From contig OY821749.1 of NCBI GenBank assembly GCA_963682055.1, forward strand, positions 34,077,526 to 34,141,525: a DNA stretch of 64,000 nt. The letters are read 5' to 3'. This DNA is from Primula veris. Its lineage: Eukaryota > Streptophyta > Magnoliopsida > Ericales > Primulaceae. The notes under the pieces were generated by a model. The model ran no database searches, had not been told where the DNA came from, and saw nothing but the letters and a program-made list of their open reading frames with translations. The position numbers and the translations under genes are program-made. Every line of letters begins with the position of its first letter. The first letter of the stretch is position 1. This document shows, piece after piece, positions 43,201 to 55,414 of the stretch.

Positions 43201-45140
43201 AAAAAACCCTAAATACCCTAAACCATAATCATAACCCTAAAAAAACCCTAAAAACCCTAAACCCTAATAAAAACCCGAAAAAAAATAAATTAAAAACCCG
43301 TAAAACCCTAATAAACCTTAAACTGTAAAACCCTAAAACCCTAAATTCTAATAAAAACCCTAAAAAATAAAAATAAATAAAAACCCAAAAAACCGTAATA
43401 AAAAATCTAAAAAAAATGAAATGAAAAACTAAAACCCTAAAAACCCTAAATTCTAAAAAACCCTAATAAACCCGAAAAACCCTAAACCCTAGTAAAAACC
43501 CTAAAAAACCCCTAAAAACCCTTAAAATCCTAAACCCTAATAAAAACCTTAAAAAAATAAAAAACCCTAAACCCTAAACTGTAAAACCCTAAAAAAAAGT
43601 AAAACAATAAACCCTAAAAACCCTAAACCGTAAAACCCTAAACCCTAATAAAAACGCTAAAAAAAAATGAATACCCTAATAAACCCTAAAAATCCTAATC
43701 AAAACCCTAAAAAAAACCCTAATAAACCCAAAACCCTAAACCCTAATAAAAACCCTAAAAAAAATAAATTAAAAACCCTAAAAACCCTAATAAACCCTAA
43801 ATCGTAAAACCCTAAGAAAAACCCTTAAAAAAAATAAAATAAATAAAAACCGTGAACCTTGAATCATGAACCATGAGCCTTCAACCATGAACCATGAACT
43901 ATGAACCCTGAACCCTAATAAACCCTAAAAACCCTAAACCGTAAAACTCTAAACCCTAAAAAAAACCCTCAAAAAAAAAAGTAAAAAAACCCTAAAATAG
44001 CCTAATAAATCCTAAAAACCCTAAACCGTAAAACCCTAAATCCTAATAAAAACCCTAAAAAAATATTAAAAAACCTAATAAACCCTAAAACCGTAAAACC
44101 CTAAACCCTAATAAAAACCGTAAAAAATAAAAATAAAAAACCCTAATAAACCCTAAAAACCTTAAACGGTAAAACCCTAAACCCTAAAACCCTAAACCCT
44201 AATAGAACCCTAAAAAATAATTTAAAACCCTAATAAACCCTAAAACCCAAAAAACCCTAACCCGTAAAACCGTAAACCTTAAAAAACCCTAATAAACCCT
44301 AAACCCTAAAAAAATTACAAACCCTAAAAACCCTAATAAACCCTAAACCGTAAAACCCTAAAACCCTAAACCCTAATAAAAATCCTAAAAAATAAAAAGT
44401 AAAAATAAATAAAAAACCTAATAAACCCTAAAAACCCTAATAAAAACAGTAATAAAACCCTAAAAAAAATGAAATAAAAACATTTATAAACCCCAAAACC
44501 CTAAAAAAACCCTAAACCATAAAACCCTAAACCCTAAAAAAACTCTAAAAAACCCGAAAAACCCTATACCCTAATCAAAACCCTAAAAAAACCCCTAAAA
44601 ACCCTAATAGAAACCCTAAATCCTAATAAAAACCCTAAATAAATAAATAAATTAAAAACATTAAACCCTAAACCGTAAAACCCTAAAACCCTAATAAAAA
44701 CCCTAAAAAAACCCCTAAAAAACCCTAAAAAACCTAAACCGTAAAACCCAAACCCTAATAAAAAGCCTAAAAAAATAAAACAATTTTTTTTTTAAATATA
44801 AACCCTAATAAACCCTAAAACCCTAAACCGTAAAACCCTCAACCCTAAAAAACCCTAGAAACCCCAAACCCTAATCAAAAACCTAAGAAAAAAAACTCTA
44901 AAAACCCTAAAAACCCTAAACCGTAGAACCCTAAACCCTAATAAAATCCCTAAAAAAAACAAAAAAAACAAAAAAAAGCAAAAAAAACCCTAATAAACGC
45001 TAAAACAGTATACCCTAAAACACTAAAAGACCCTAAACCCTAAAAAACTAAAAGACCCTAAACCCTAAAAAACCCTAAAACACTAAAAAAACCCTAAAAC
45101 ACTAAAAAAACCCTAAAACACTAAAAAACGTTAAAACACT
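40213..45140 (-). repeat. Degenerate interstitial telomere array, C-rich on the + strand, with higher-order repeats
   Basis: Nearly 5 kb of CCCTAAA variants: AACCCTAATAAACCCTAAAA, ACCGTAAAACCCTAAACC, and (A)n TAAAAA spacers. Clusters of ACCGTGAACC / CTTGAACCATGAACC mark about 40,213, 40,660, 41,205, 42,298, 42,886 and 43,848. The stretch starting near 40,660 is matched in order by that near 42,298, and 41,205 by 42,886, giving a higher-order period of about 1.64-1.68 kb. The right end fades into CACTAAAAAACC and ACTACTACTA at 45,120-45,145. No gene is present. Confidence 0.9.
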
Positions 45141-46518
45141 ACTACTACTAAAAAAAAAAAACCAAAAGATAAGGAGACGAAATTACTTGACCTAGCAATC
45201 AGAGATCTAAATAGATGGCTATTTGAAACCCAATTCCCATAAAAAATACTTGCGATAATGGGGAACAAATTTGGAACTATTAATTCAAGAGAGTGGTCAA
45301 TTACCAGAAGAGGGAACATTGGAGAATTATAAGAGGATCTTAAATCAATATTAATATCCTTTCTAAGGACGGGGGAATCTGTGATGATTCTCTCTTTATG
45401 AAGGAAGAACCCTAATTCATTCGTCAATAGGATCGTAGCTTAGCTAGCTGCTAGAGAGAGAGAGAGGACTGTTTGGTTTATTGGCTTTCGTTTCATTGTT
45501 TTATTAAGTGTTGTAAGATAAACGGTTAGAATTTTTTTTCATTTTAATTTTAAATTATTTTCAGCCTATTTATTTTTGGGTTTATTAATAAATGTTGAAT
45601 TTTTAGTGGATGTCACACTCTAACTTGTGTAGCGGGTCTATGGTAGTGTTACTCGTGTTGTAATAGGTTTTTTTTTTTCCAGAATTAAGTGTTCTAATAG
45701 GTTGTTGTTTCATTGTATTATTATCCGTTGATAATAAATATGACGATGACACCCGTGTGTTGTCAGCGCAGCAGTTTAATAACATTATAAAAAACAGTTA
45801 TATTAGTTTCACATATTTTTAAACCAGTACAAGTATTAACAAATTAGTTTTTAATCATATAACGAGTCTCTTTCGTTTCAAGTTTCATTTCCGATCAATT
45901 TCTATTTACTCTACAATAAACCATTGGATTACGATATTATATACATCAAATTGCTACCAGAGACATATTTTCATGATTCGAAAAGTATCCCAAACAACAC
46001 AACAACCACAACTATCACAAAATAACAATCAATCACCTTTTACACAAACCAATCAACATTTGCAGCAACCAGAAACTTCAAATATCGTAACTACTAAACT
46101 TCAAAGTAGATTGGAAATGGTGATGTGGTGGTTATGGAGGAAGTAAGGAGTATATAAGTGACTAGATTGTGTTGTTTGGTTGAAAAAATGTATAAGACTA
46201 ATAAATTATTCTCATCGATTAGCAATTACTATTGGAGTTAAATAAATTCACCCACATATAAACCAAAAATTTGGTGATAAAACTAAAACTAATCGACATA
46301 TCTTTAAACACGTAGCTTGTTACCTAAATCGGATCACGTATACACACTTTTTTCCTTTTAATTGATATGTTTGAGAACTGGACTATGAATTTAGATGCAA
46401 TAATCATCTATCATCAAATCTTACATCACCATTTTCTAAAACATTTGTATTAGGCACGGACGTTTTGCTAATAAAAAATCATTTCCAAGACGACAATCAA
46501 GTTGTCACCCCATTCATG
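45141..46518. other. AT-rich DNA with one doubtful reading frame
   Basis: A minus-strand frame of 98 codons (45,427-45,131) starts MTNELGFFLHKERIITDSPV and is preceded upstream by a GA/CT microsatellite (45,452-45,466), which would suit a plant leader. It runs into the A-rich end of the telomere-like array and matches no family I know. The rest of the interval is AT-rich without signals. Confidence 0.35.
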
Positions 46519-46700
46519 GAAGGAGCTACTGTGGGACAAAAAGGTGCATTCGCACCCCCGCAATTTACTAAAATGCTATTTTTTAATAATAAAATTTCAA
46601 AATAATTTAAAACAATGTGTTTTGTAACCCCACAAAATAACACGTTATCAGTTGTAATTCCCAAATATTAGTCTTGGTTCCGCCTTTGACCCCATTAGTG
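46519..46700 (-). mobile_element. Diverged hAT MITE remnant
   Basis: On the minus strand it runs GGGGTCAAAGGCGGAACCAA to CACCTTTTTGTCCCACAG and shares the order and key words (GTGTTATTTTGTGGGGTT, GGTGCGAATGCACCTTTTTG) with the intact element at 10,846-11,012. Clear ends and target duplications are not preserved. Confidence 0.55.
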
Positions 46701-46816
46701 ATGTGCTTGATACCGTACCTGAAGAACCGAATATTTTCAAAGATGATGCACATTGATAATTAGCATCAAATGTAGAAGAAGAAATATCGGTCATGTTTGA
46801 ATGAGAGCTAGACTAA

Positions 46817-47555
46817 GTTCTGTTTGCTTTATAGTAAAAGTTTTACGTAGAGGAAATATTTTAAATTGAAAACTTTTGTTTGAATTTTATTTACACGCGA
46901 TTGGTGCCAAAAAAGTTCCCACCTAAAATTTTATATAAACTCGATTTTTTTTTAACAAATTGTCTTATTTAACATTTTTTTAACAAATTGTTTTTTTTAA
47001 CAAATAAGTCGGTGTTTAGTAAAAAGCTCAACATGTATAGGAAACATTAGATGAACAAATATTTTTTTTCCATACACGTCATTTGTAATAACTTATAGAT
47101 TTTGAACCTATAAACTAGTATAAAATATTATATATTATTTTCAATAATATAGATATGTGTAAAATACTATTGACTTTTTATAGCTTTTGTTGAGTTTTTT
47201 AGATTTTTCGTTTTTTATTTTTCAAATTTTTGTTATCGTTTTTATTTTCTCCATTTTTCCTTTATTTTTATTTCTATTTTTATTGGTTAATTGGGTGGAA
47301 TTGGACTAACTATTAAATATTTTTGAAAGACTAGAACCAAAATTAATTATATTTACAGTACTCGTATCAGGAAACATATAGAGAGAAAAACCATTTACAA
47401 ATTTATTTGTGGGGAACGTTTTTTCCAATTTTACCGTTTATGTGGGAAATTTTTGTCCAAAAAAAAATATATAACGATAAACCAATCAGCCGTAAAATCC
47501 ATTTTACCCGTAAATGTTTGTTTAGACCAATTTTACAACAAAAACAAACAGAGCC
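46817..47555. mobile_element. Harbinger/Tourist-like MITE with TAA target duplication
   Basis: The 739-bp element starts GTTCTGTTTG and ends CAAACAGAGCC, an imperfect terminal inverted repeat, with TAA on both sides (46,814-46,816 and 47,556-47,558). A 3-bp TAA/TTA duplication is typical of PIF/Harbinger elements. The inner sides, ...TAGTAAAAGTTTTAC and CAATTTTACAAC, extend the inverted repeat loosely. No transposase is encoded; the 71-codon frame inside is not recognisable. Confidence 0.65.
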
Positions 47556-47558
47556 TAA

Positions 47559-48384
47559 GAGGAAAACGTGTTCGACACGAATGTACTACACAAAGAAGAT
47601 AACTAATATGGTTGTATACTGAGGAGGTGATTCGTGTATCAAATACTAGTTCATCAGAATCAGTTGTCATGTAGTATTTGTTTAAATTTAACTATTTAAG
47701 TAAATACGTTTTTGTTTAATAATGTTTCCTATCGATATAGTATATTCTATTACTTTCTCTTTTTCCACTTAATTGTGGTTTACGAAACTACGTATAACTT
47801 TGGTCGTTTAAGAGATCAAGAGTTTATATTGAAATTTTTGAAACGATTATTTCCCGGATTTACTTATACAATTTAACATTTTTACGAAATACTCTATATT
47901 TTCCAAAATAGTATCAAATCCTTAGTATTGTATGGGTCAAAATTGTTAGAGCAATCGCACCAGTTTCCTTATATGACCCATTTACCTTAAATATGAGGAG
48001 ACTGTTCTAAAATTGTACATACATCAGTTTTCTTATCCATTACTTTAAATTTACATGAACTCAAATATCATTCAAATATAAGGTAATCTCTCTTACTTTT
48101 CTCTTATTCTCTCTCATTTATTTGTACTTTTCACATATAAATTAATAAAATAACAAAAACATGAGTTGTACGGTTTTGATAGAGAAATTGATAATTTGTA
48201 TAAAAGAAAATGTTTACTTATAAGTTGTAAAAGTGTACGTTTTACTTTAAATACGAGAAAACTTGTAAATTATTTAATGTGCTTGTTTTAGTAAACCGGT
48301 GCTCTTACTATTGTACGACTGGTACTTGGTTTTGAAAGTTAAACCGGCGCTCTTACTAAACCGGTGCTCTTACTATTGTACTAC
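47559..48384. other. AT-rich DNA, possible MITE remnant
   Basis: Bases 47,752-47,850 (CTTAATTGTGGTTTACGAAA, CTACGTATAACTTTGGTCG) weakly resemble half of a Stowaway-type MITE. A short duplication of CGGTGCTCTTACTATTGTAC occurs at about 48,297 and 48,360. No gene is seen. Confidence 0.35.
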
Positions 48385-48990
48385 TGGTTAGGGGTGGGCA
48401 CGGGGCGGATTGGTGCAGATTTGTTTCAATCCTAACCCAACCCGTAAAATAAATGGGGGGCGGATTGGGGCGGATTGATGAAATTTAAATCTCAACCCAA
48501 CCCAATCCAACCCGTTACCATTAAAACCCCAACCCAACCCAATCCAACCCGCAAAATAAATTGCGGGTTGGGGCGGGTTGGGTTTAGATTGATTTTTAAA
48601 TTTTTATTTTGGTCCTTTATTTTTCATAGTTTGCATAATCAACCCAAATTTTAAAATAAATTGAATATTTCAAACAGAAATATAAATTAAACTCAATCAA
48701 AGTACGTTTAGAACATTTACGAACAAGTAATAAAACTAAAATATAACAATAATTAAAGGTTAGTATCTTAAAATACACACAATATTATATATATATATAT
48801 ATATATTGCGGGTTGAAACGGATTGGGACGGATTAACCCGCGGTTTGTGAGCCTCAACCCTAACCCAACCCGCAAAATATATAGCGGATTGGGACGGGAC
48901 GGATTGATTTTTTTTGGACATTCAACCCATCCCAACCCGCCCCCAATCCATGCGGGTTGGGGATTTACGGATTTTTTTCCAATACTTAGT
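48385..48990. mobile_element. Non-autonomous transposon remnant rich in GCGGGTTGGG
   Basis: It opens TAGGGGTGGGCACGGGGCGG and contains many copies of GCGGATTGG / CCCAACCC in both orientations, so large parts can fold back. Plant genomes carry many hAT-like elements beginning TAGGGGTGGGC; the expected inverse at the right end is not seen, so this copy is truncated or diverged. An internal (AT)n lies at 48,787-48,807. Confidence 0.5.
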
Positions 48991-49119
48991 TTTGAAAAGT
49001 TAAATGAAAAGTTGACGGCTGTTGTGGAGTAAAAATTCAGTAAATTTGGGCGGTTAGTTCGAAATTTTGGTTTGTTTTACATACACGCCCAAAATAAAAT
49101 ACAAACAGACTGTACATAC

Positions 49120-49330
49120 ATACATACATATACAAATACATATACATATATACATATAGAGAGAGGGGGTGGGGTTCGATCCATCGACCGCATCGCCGCC
49201 ACATTATCAGAACAACAGATCAATTATTTATATACCAAATTACGGAGCCCTAGATTCCCAAATTAAACATGCATCTATATATATACCGATCCCATATAAA
49301 TCCCACCCCTATAATATTATCTCCTAAACA
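49120..49330 (+). other. Leader/promoter-like sequence of an unidentified gene fragment
   Basis: GC-richer stretch around 49,165-49,200 (CATCGACCGCATCGCCGCCA) followed by CCCATATAAATCCCACCCC near 49,290-49,310, which looks like a TATA box. It precedes the block at 49,330-49,900 that has leader-intron character. No protein start that I recognise follows. Confidence 0.3.
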
Positions 49331-49900
49331 TTAAATCGGTGCAATTCTCTAACTCATGGATCTTACAGCTGGATCGGATTAATGTATTTTTCTCTCCTTT
49401 TGCGCCCAGTATTCTCTCGGTAAAACTCTCTCTTTCTAACTCCTTTTCTGTTTTCCGACTCTACAGATCTGTTTCTTACATATCTATTTCTGTTGGTTTT
49501 ATTAATTTATACTCTGTTTTTGCTTTTTTATCATATCACCTATAGTTTATTTTTCATGATAGTTTAATCTACTTTTTGTTTGGATTTAAGTGATTTTCTC
49601 TAAACTAATTTTATAAATCCTGTGAATATTTTTTGGATTTTATTTCATGATTACTTGGATCAGTGACTTTTTATCATAGATCTGATTGAATATATGATTA
49701 CTTGTTTTATGCTTATAATTTATGTAGTATATATTCTAACTTTGTTAGCTTGTTTCCGCTAGATTTTGTTAGTAGTCAGTCATATAGGCTCATGGAGATT
49801 ATTTTCCTGGAATTTCGTTTTTAAATTCCTTTGAATCAAAATGAAGATGAAAGCCGTTTTAAGCTATTAGGGACAACATGCATTTTTTTAGATCTTTCAG
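49331..49900 (+). repeat. Leader-intron-like block, copy 1 (partner at 54,113-54,570)
   Basis: From TTCTCTCGGTAAAACTCTCT at about 49,413 the sequence runs parallel to 54,113-54,570, sharing TCCATGATTACTTGGATC-type and AAGCTATTAGGGACA-type words in order. The CGGTAAAACT start looks like a plant 5' leader exon with its splice donor. Parts recur at 24,210 and 30,910. This shows one ancestral segment copied several times in the subtelomere. Confidence 0.75.
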
Positions 49901-49969
49901 TAATTTAATATGTATGTACAATAATGCCGGAAAACCATATTTTAGCAGAGAACACATTTTTTTGCCAGA

Positions 49970-50600
49970 ACCCGCTTTTGGTGAAAATGCTGTTTTTTTT
50001 GCGGAAAAAACTGCTTTTTGTTGAGGAAATTTGCTTATTGGAGAAAGGCCGTTTTTTTGGGGGAAAAACTGCTTATTTGGTGAAAGGGATGTTAATGGGG
50101 AAATAGTGTTATTTTGGGGTGAAAAAGCTGTTTTTTTTTGGTGAAAAAATTACATTTTTAGTGAAAAAGCCATTTTACAATTTTTATGATTTTACATTTT
50201 TTATGTATTTCTTTTGATTTTATAGAATATTTATATATACTTTTTATTTTTAATACTATTTTTTTGAGTTTGTAGAGAAATAATGTTTTTAAAAAGTGGT
50301 ACCTGTTGGGATGTGAACTTATGGAGGTATCTTGTGGTAAAAAAATTTGCTATACCTATAAGGAATTTCCCCTAAAATCTATAAACTAATATTATGTTTT
50401 ACCTTGAGAGATAAGATTGCACAGGCCAATGCATTTCTCTGCTAGATCCAGTCAAGGTTCTGTTGGCTGATTCTGTTTTGAGAAATGTATCTAGAGTATA
50501 TTCTAACATGCACTTTGTCGGCTTGAAAACTAATTCACTCGTTACTTGAATTTTAAAATTTAAATTACAAGTTGTTTGATCCTAATATAATTTAGGATCA
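49970..50600 (+). repeat. Segmental duplication, copy 2 (partner at 24,530-25,085)
   Basis: Begins CCGCTTTTGGTGAAAATGCT with runs of GCTTTTTGGGGGAAAAA-like units, then GCTATACCTATAAGGAATT, ATTGCACAGGCCAATGCATT and TGCACTTTGTCGGCTTGAAA. The order and spacing match copy 1. Confidence 0.85.
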
Positions 50601-50905
50601 AAGAAAAAATCCTGCATACTCATGAACTTGCTCCAAACTATCTGACAGGTTCCTCTCGTTCTCCAGCTTTTTAACAGTAGCCACAATATGAATAAAAACC
50701 GGCTGCGACAACAAACATGATGGACTTGCAGGTACTATATTTGTTTCTAACAGTCTTCTTTTTATTTGTATTATTTTTAGACCTTATTATTGGTGGAAGT
50801 AGCTGTTTTTTTTTTGTTCTTTTACAAATTGCACTTATTGTTTGGTATCCAGGGTCATGTGGGACAAGAACCGAGTCTAATCCAATGGCTATGATGACCA
50901 TGTAG
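50601..50905 (+). repeat. Repeated exon-like block, partner of 55,415-55,590
   Basis: Shares TGCTCCAAACTATCTGACAGG, CTCTCGTTCT(C/T)CAGCTTTTT and GCGACAACAAACATGATGG with the later copies. In the later copies the open stretch reads MNDPCATTNMMGLQ between splice-like borders; here it is mutated. A downstream piece TCTAATCCAATGGCTATGAT recurs at 54,600. The gene of origin is unknown. Confidence 0.65.
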
Positions 50906-51249
50906 TTTGTAATATAGTTTTTGAATTACATTAATGATCTCACTAAGGGTAAGATTCCACTTATACCATGTATGTGTATATATAGTGAAATTATTTTTCT
51001 TACACCAACCTAGAATTCTTAAACCAACCTAGAATTCTTAAACCATTAGCACATCATACTATTATAGTTCACAGTTCATCACCAATTTACAAACTACACC
51101 AACCTATCAAAATCCACATGGTTAGATCTTTCTCTGATTTGAATGAATATATGGCTTTGATTGGCTACTGCTAAATCGCTTGGTTTAAAAAAGAATTTAG
51201 CTTATACGCAAATTGATTATTTGAATAATGTGTAGGGTAATGTTGCGAA
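50906..51249. other. AT-rich DNA, no gene seen
   Basis: CCAACCTAGAATTCTTAAA is directly repeated at about 51,006 and 51,025. The end of this interval (51,209-51,249) is the duplicate of 36,661-36,705. Confidence 0.5.
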
Positions 51250-51520
51250 AATTAAGTACTTCTGGTTTAGGGTTCCGGGTATGCCGTTATCACCCTTATC
51301 GTTCCTCCGGCTAGTGGAACGACGATGATTTCAGCAGGGGATCGTTGTCTCCGGCGACTTCTACGGAGGCGCCACCTCATCATCAAGATCGAACCAGTCC
51401 TTGTACTCCGATCGGAGAAGGAACAGTTAGGGTTTCGATCAGACCGCCGGAGAAGACGATGACCAGACCCCCTTCTCAGGACTCCATCGCCATCAATCTC
51501 GACATCGATGATGCGTAGAA
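51250..51520 (+). other. GC-rich exon-like island
   Basis: This stretch is clearly richer in G and C than its surroundings and has the look of a plant 5' exon or leader (TTAGGGTTTCGATCAGACCG, GCCGCCGGAG-type words). On the + strand a frame rich in Arg and Leu ends at GATGCGTAG (51,511-51,519). Neither strand gives a family I recognise. It is probably a captured gene fragment. Confidence 0.3.
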
Positions 51521-51839
51521 ATTGACCTATCTTTGATAGTATGTGTCTATCTATATATCTATATATATACATATATATGCATGTAGAAAACCCCTTTTGT
51601 TATACTGCTGTTTATAGTTTTTAGTATTAGGATTATTTGATTTTACACACTTTTCATCAGCCGTGGTCGGGTTTGTTAGCTGTTAAAGTTGCACTTTTAG
51701 TATGGTATGTAATTGGAGGTTTTTTGGGGTTCGATGAGTTTGGTTGAGTTTGGATTGACTTCTTAGAAACCCGAATAAAAGTCACTAAAAGTCACTTATA
51801 TTACTACCCATTACATCACATTTCACTAATTCATTCATA

Positions 51840-51840
51840 T

Positions 51841-51876
<36 letters not shown>

Positions 51877-52549
51877 GGGTGCAATGACAGGTTCGCGTGG
51901 GGGAACGAGCTTGATCGATCTATATATTCACCGTCTTTTTATTAAACACGCCCCTCTCTCTCTCTCTCTGTACCATCAAGAACAACACCCTCCATCTTTT
52001 AAGTTTATGTTGAATGATGATAATTACCGATGAGAGGTGACCCTGCTAATATTCAGGATCTCAACACTCCTTTTCCGTCTTTTCTTTTTTTCATTCATTC
52101 ATTTTTTTATTGCCTCTTTCATTTATATTCTTGCACTTTATACATACCACTGTTAATTAGTACTCCACTTATATATATATATATATATATATATCCATAA
52201 AATAGGCTTAACTTTACTGCCATATCTTATTTCCCATACACTTAATAATTATTCTCACTTGTCTGTTGTAATTCTATTTTATTTAACCAACACTGCTTTT
52301 TTGGATACATTTTTGTTCATTCTCATTCACCATTTTAGTTGCGGTTGCCATGTATTTGGAATAATTAGTTATATCTACTTTGTGTTTTTCATTCAAAGAA
52401 GAGGGTTAATTGTACAAGTTACTGTTGTCCTAGTTTTTAATTTCAGTATATTAGCCTTATTTGCTAGCTTAATTTTTCCTTTACCGCACTGTTTCATAGT
52501 CTAATTGGATTTCTTTATGTTTATCAATTCGCCTCATTTGTTGTCCAAT

Positions 52550-52589
<40 letters not shown>

Positions 52590-52590
52590 C
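51840..52590. repeat. Microsatellite cluster
   Basis: (TA)n-(GATA)n-(GA)n lies at about 51,837-51,878, (CT)n at 51,953-51,970, (AT)n at about 52,168-52,194 and again at about 52,551-52,588. The GAGAGAGAGGGG and CCCCTCTCTCTC runs near 51,868 and 51,951 form a short inverted repeat. Confidence 0.8.
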
Positions 52591-53846
52591 CTTTATTTAT
52601 GGTGATAGAACTTGGAAGTGTTAATTGTTTACCATAGTTTAAATGAATTGGCCTTATTTTCGTTTTCTTAATTTTCTAGCAGTGTTTGTTCCTGCTTAAT
52701 CTTAATGGTTTTTTTTCTTATACAGGTTCTTATGTTTATGTCACTATATTTCAAAACACTAAAAACTAATCGGATGTTCCCGTAGTATTAATACATATTC
52801 TGGACTTCTATACTTGGTTTGCAATTGTTTTCAATCCAATCAATGCTGTTTTCGATACGTATTTGTTGATTCGTATTTTTATTTTACGGGCAGAGTTTTT
52901 ATAAATTAAATTATTGTAGATGTTTCTTTAGTCTCATTTTCTGTAGCCCTATGCTACCAGTTTATAAGAATGTTGATCTCGCCAATGCTATTTGATTTGT
53001 CTATGTCCCAACTCAATACCAATTTTACGGGCAATCTAAAGTCTAGTTTGATATTATAGTTAGGTAACTCTGTGTGCTTCTGTTGAATGTTAAATTGATC
53101 AGTTTCTTCATGTAATATAATCTGTAAAAAATTGGCCGGGATTTAAATTTTAGTATAAAACACCAGCAACTCTGAACTTACAAATGTTAGTTGTAGTAAA
53201 TGCTTAGTACTAGATCTTAATCTTTTTGATTGACAATTTGTTATTTGACCAGGTGGGTTTTCAATCCTTAGGAGTTAGGACAGAAGTCAGCTTTGACAAA
53301 ACTAACTGCAAATTAGTTTGAAATTTGTGATTTGTATTGCTTTTCTATTTGTAATTGGTTATGTTATTAGGTGTTTGTCATTGCAAAAATATTTTCAAAG
53401 CTAGGATCAATTTGATGTCTTATAAACTTCAAGAAGAAAGTGCCTAACTTCTAAATACTTCAAAACATGTTTGTCTTAGCTTGTCAACTTATTTTTATAA
53501 CAGTGGAGACGGTCAACTTGTGAACATCCCCAGTTTAGATCTGAATAATTTAAGTTGTATGAAAAGTTATATTAAATACTTTGATCAGTAGTATAATTTT
53601 TTATCCTTGAGATTAAAGACGACTGCTAAAAGAACACTTCATTGGGACTTTAGAATGAATGAATTTTGGTTCCTTGTAGTAGAATATCTACATGTATAAC
53701 TTAACCGTTCTTGTTTTCTTCTGCGAAAGGTTGATGATAGAGCTATTGAAATTCATCCCGTGTTTTTTTCATATGTTTCAAATTATAGGGCTTTCATTTA
53801 TGAATAGTTTTCTAAACAATATTGCGAACCCCTATGATTTATACAG
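52591..53846. other. AT-rich DNA upstream of the HSP70 fragment
   Basis: No coding or repeat signal is recognised. Because the HSP70 fragment starts exactly at an intron acceptor, the last part of this interval may be original HSP70 intron. Confidence 0.4.
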
Positions 53847-54101
53847 ATGCCAAGCGCTTGATCGGTAGGAGATTTTTGTGACCCTCAGGTCCAAGCTGAC
53901 ATGAAACATTGGCCATTTGAGGTCATATCCGTCCCAGGGGACAAACCCATGATTGTTGTCAACTACAAAGGCAAAAAACAATTTGCGGCCGAAGAAATCT
54001 CATGGATGATTCTCATTAAGATGAAGGAAATTGCCGAGGCTTTTCTGGGCACAACAGTGAAAACCGCAGTCGTCACTGTGCCAGCATATTTTAACGACAC
54101 T
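53847..54101 (+). pseudogene. HSP70 fragment, start of exon 2
   Basis: Plant cytosolic HSP70 chaperones have an intron inside the codon for the Asp before AKRLIGRRF. Here TTTATACAG is followed directly by ATGCCAAGCGC..., reading (D)AKRLIGRRF, then, after one extra T that shifts the frame, [46 protein letters not shown] and [12 protein letters not shown]. This is about 85 residues of the N-terminal ATPase domain. Similarity stops at 54,101, after which the leader-intron block begins. The first exon, the rest of the ATPase domain and the substrate-binding domain are missing. Confidence 0.92.
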
Positions 54102-54112
54102 AAATTGGTGCA

Positions 54113-54570
54113 AACTTCTCGGTAAAACTCTCTCTAACTCGCTTTCGTAGCATGTTCAGAATTCACTCTAAAATGAATCCAGCTCTGGATCTTTTTATTT
54201 CTAGTGATAGTTTATTTGTGATCATAGTTTTTCTGTTTGGATCTAAGTGATTTTGTCTAAACATATTTAATAAATTTTGCAAAGATTTGTTGAATTTTGT
54301 TCCATGATTACTTGGATCGGAGAATTTTTATCACAAATTTGATTGACATATGAACTTGTGAACTTGTTTTATGCATATCATTTATGTATATTGTAACTTT
54401 CTTATCCATTTCCGGCAGTTTGTGAGTATAAGCTCATGTAAATTGTTATCCTGGAAATTAGTTTTTAAATTCCTTTGCCTTGCCTTTGAATAAAATTGAA
54501 GATGAAAGTAGTTTTTAGCTATTAGGGACAGTGTGTATATTAGTTTTATATTTAAGTAATTTAATTAGTT
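54113..54570 (+). repeat. Leader-intron-like block, copy 2
   Basis: Starts CTTCTCGGTAAAACTCTCTC right after the HSP70 fragment and parallels 49,413-49,870. The HSP70 piece is thus joined to a block that elsewhere stands in a different context. Confidence 0.75.
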
Positions 54571-55414
54571 AGATGTATATATTTATGTATGCATGTATCT
54601 AATCCAATGGCTGTGACCATGTAGTCTTTAATGTAAAAAGAAACCAAGATTATAGTTTCTGCTAGAACTCTACTTTACTGAATGGAATAATGATGCTTTG
54701 TCTAATGATTGTCGCTTCATTGAGATCTGTATAATTTATTGAAGAAAGGCTGCTTTTATATAACTTTTGTTGCTAGATTTGTTGCGCTCGGTGTGATTTA
54801 TTGTCTTACTTCGGGTGTTATTCTCTGTATTGAAAGTGATTCTAGATCTGTGCATACTTGAATGGAAAATGCTGGCCATTTGTATTTATTTTTGCTGCAG
54901 CTCTGTTATATGCATTTGTATACATGTGTGTTGACTGTTGGTTTGTCACATTGTTCTTACATCTGGTGCATTGATGTGAATTACCAATTTCTGATTTGGG
55001 ATTCAATTTTAGCTATGTAATCGCATTGATGCTAACTCTGTATATTTAAGTGAAAATGCTGGTATGTAGGAAGTGAAAATTGATCTTGGTTTCTGATGAG
55101 CCTATATGGGGTCTACTTTAGTTATGTTTTTATGTCAACGCTAGGTGTACATATGAAAACCAAATGATAAAGTGTGACAATACATTTATGATGTTTCTTC
55201 TGCTGGTTGTGCTTAGTTTTGACTGGTTGACTAAATTATTTCAACATTGGAATGAATTAAGTTTGTTTGGACCAAGTTAAACCAATCGGTTGTTTTTCTT
55301 TTCAAAGTTCAGCTTTCTTATTTTTTACATACAACTGTTTTGAATATTTTCATACAGAATCACCTAGCGGATTTTTTAACTGTTTCAATCAAGAATATTT
55401 AAAACTGTTTTTTA
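54571..55414. other. AT-rich DNA with diverged block-family sequence
   Basis: 54,690-54,970 shows distant similarity to the non-satellite segment at 37,330-37,525 (TAATGATTGTC, GCCATTTGTATT, GTTGGTTTGTCACA). No gene is recognised. Confidence 0.45.

Noticed and set aside
22190..45140. Possible CRISPR-like or regularly spaced repeat system in the ordered arrays
   Set aside because: Units are contiguous and diverged with no unique spacers, no associated genes, and the DNA is a plant nuclear chromosome.
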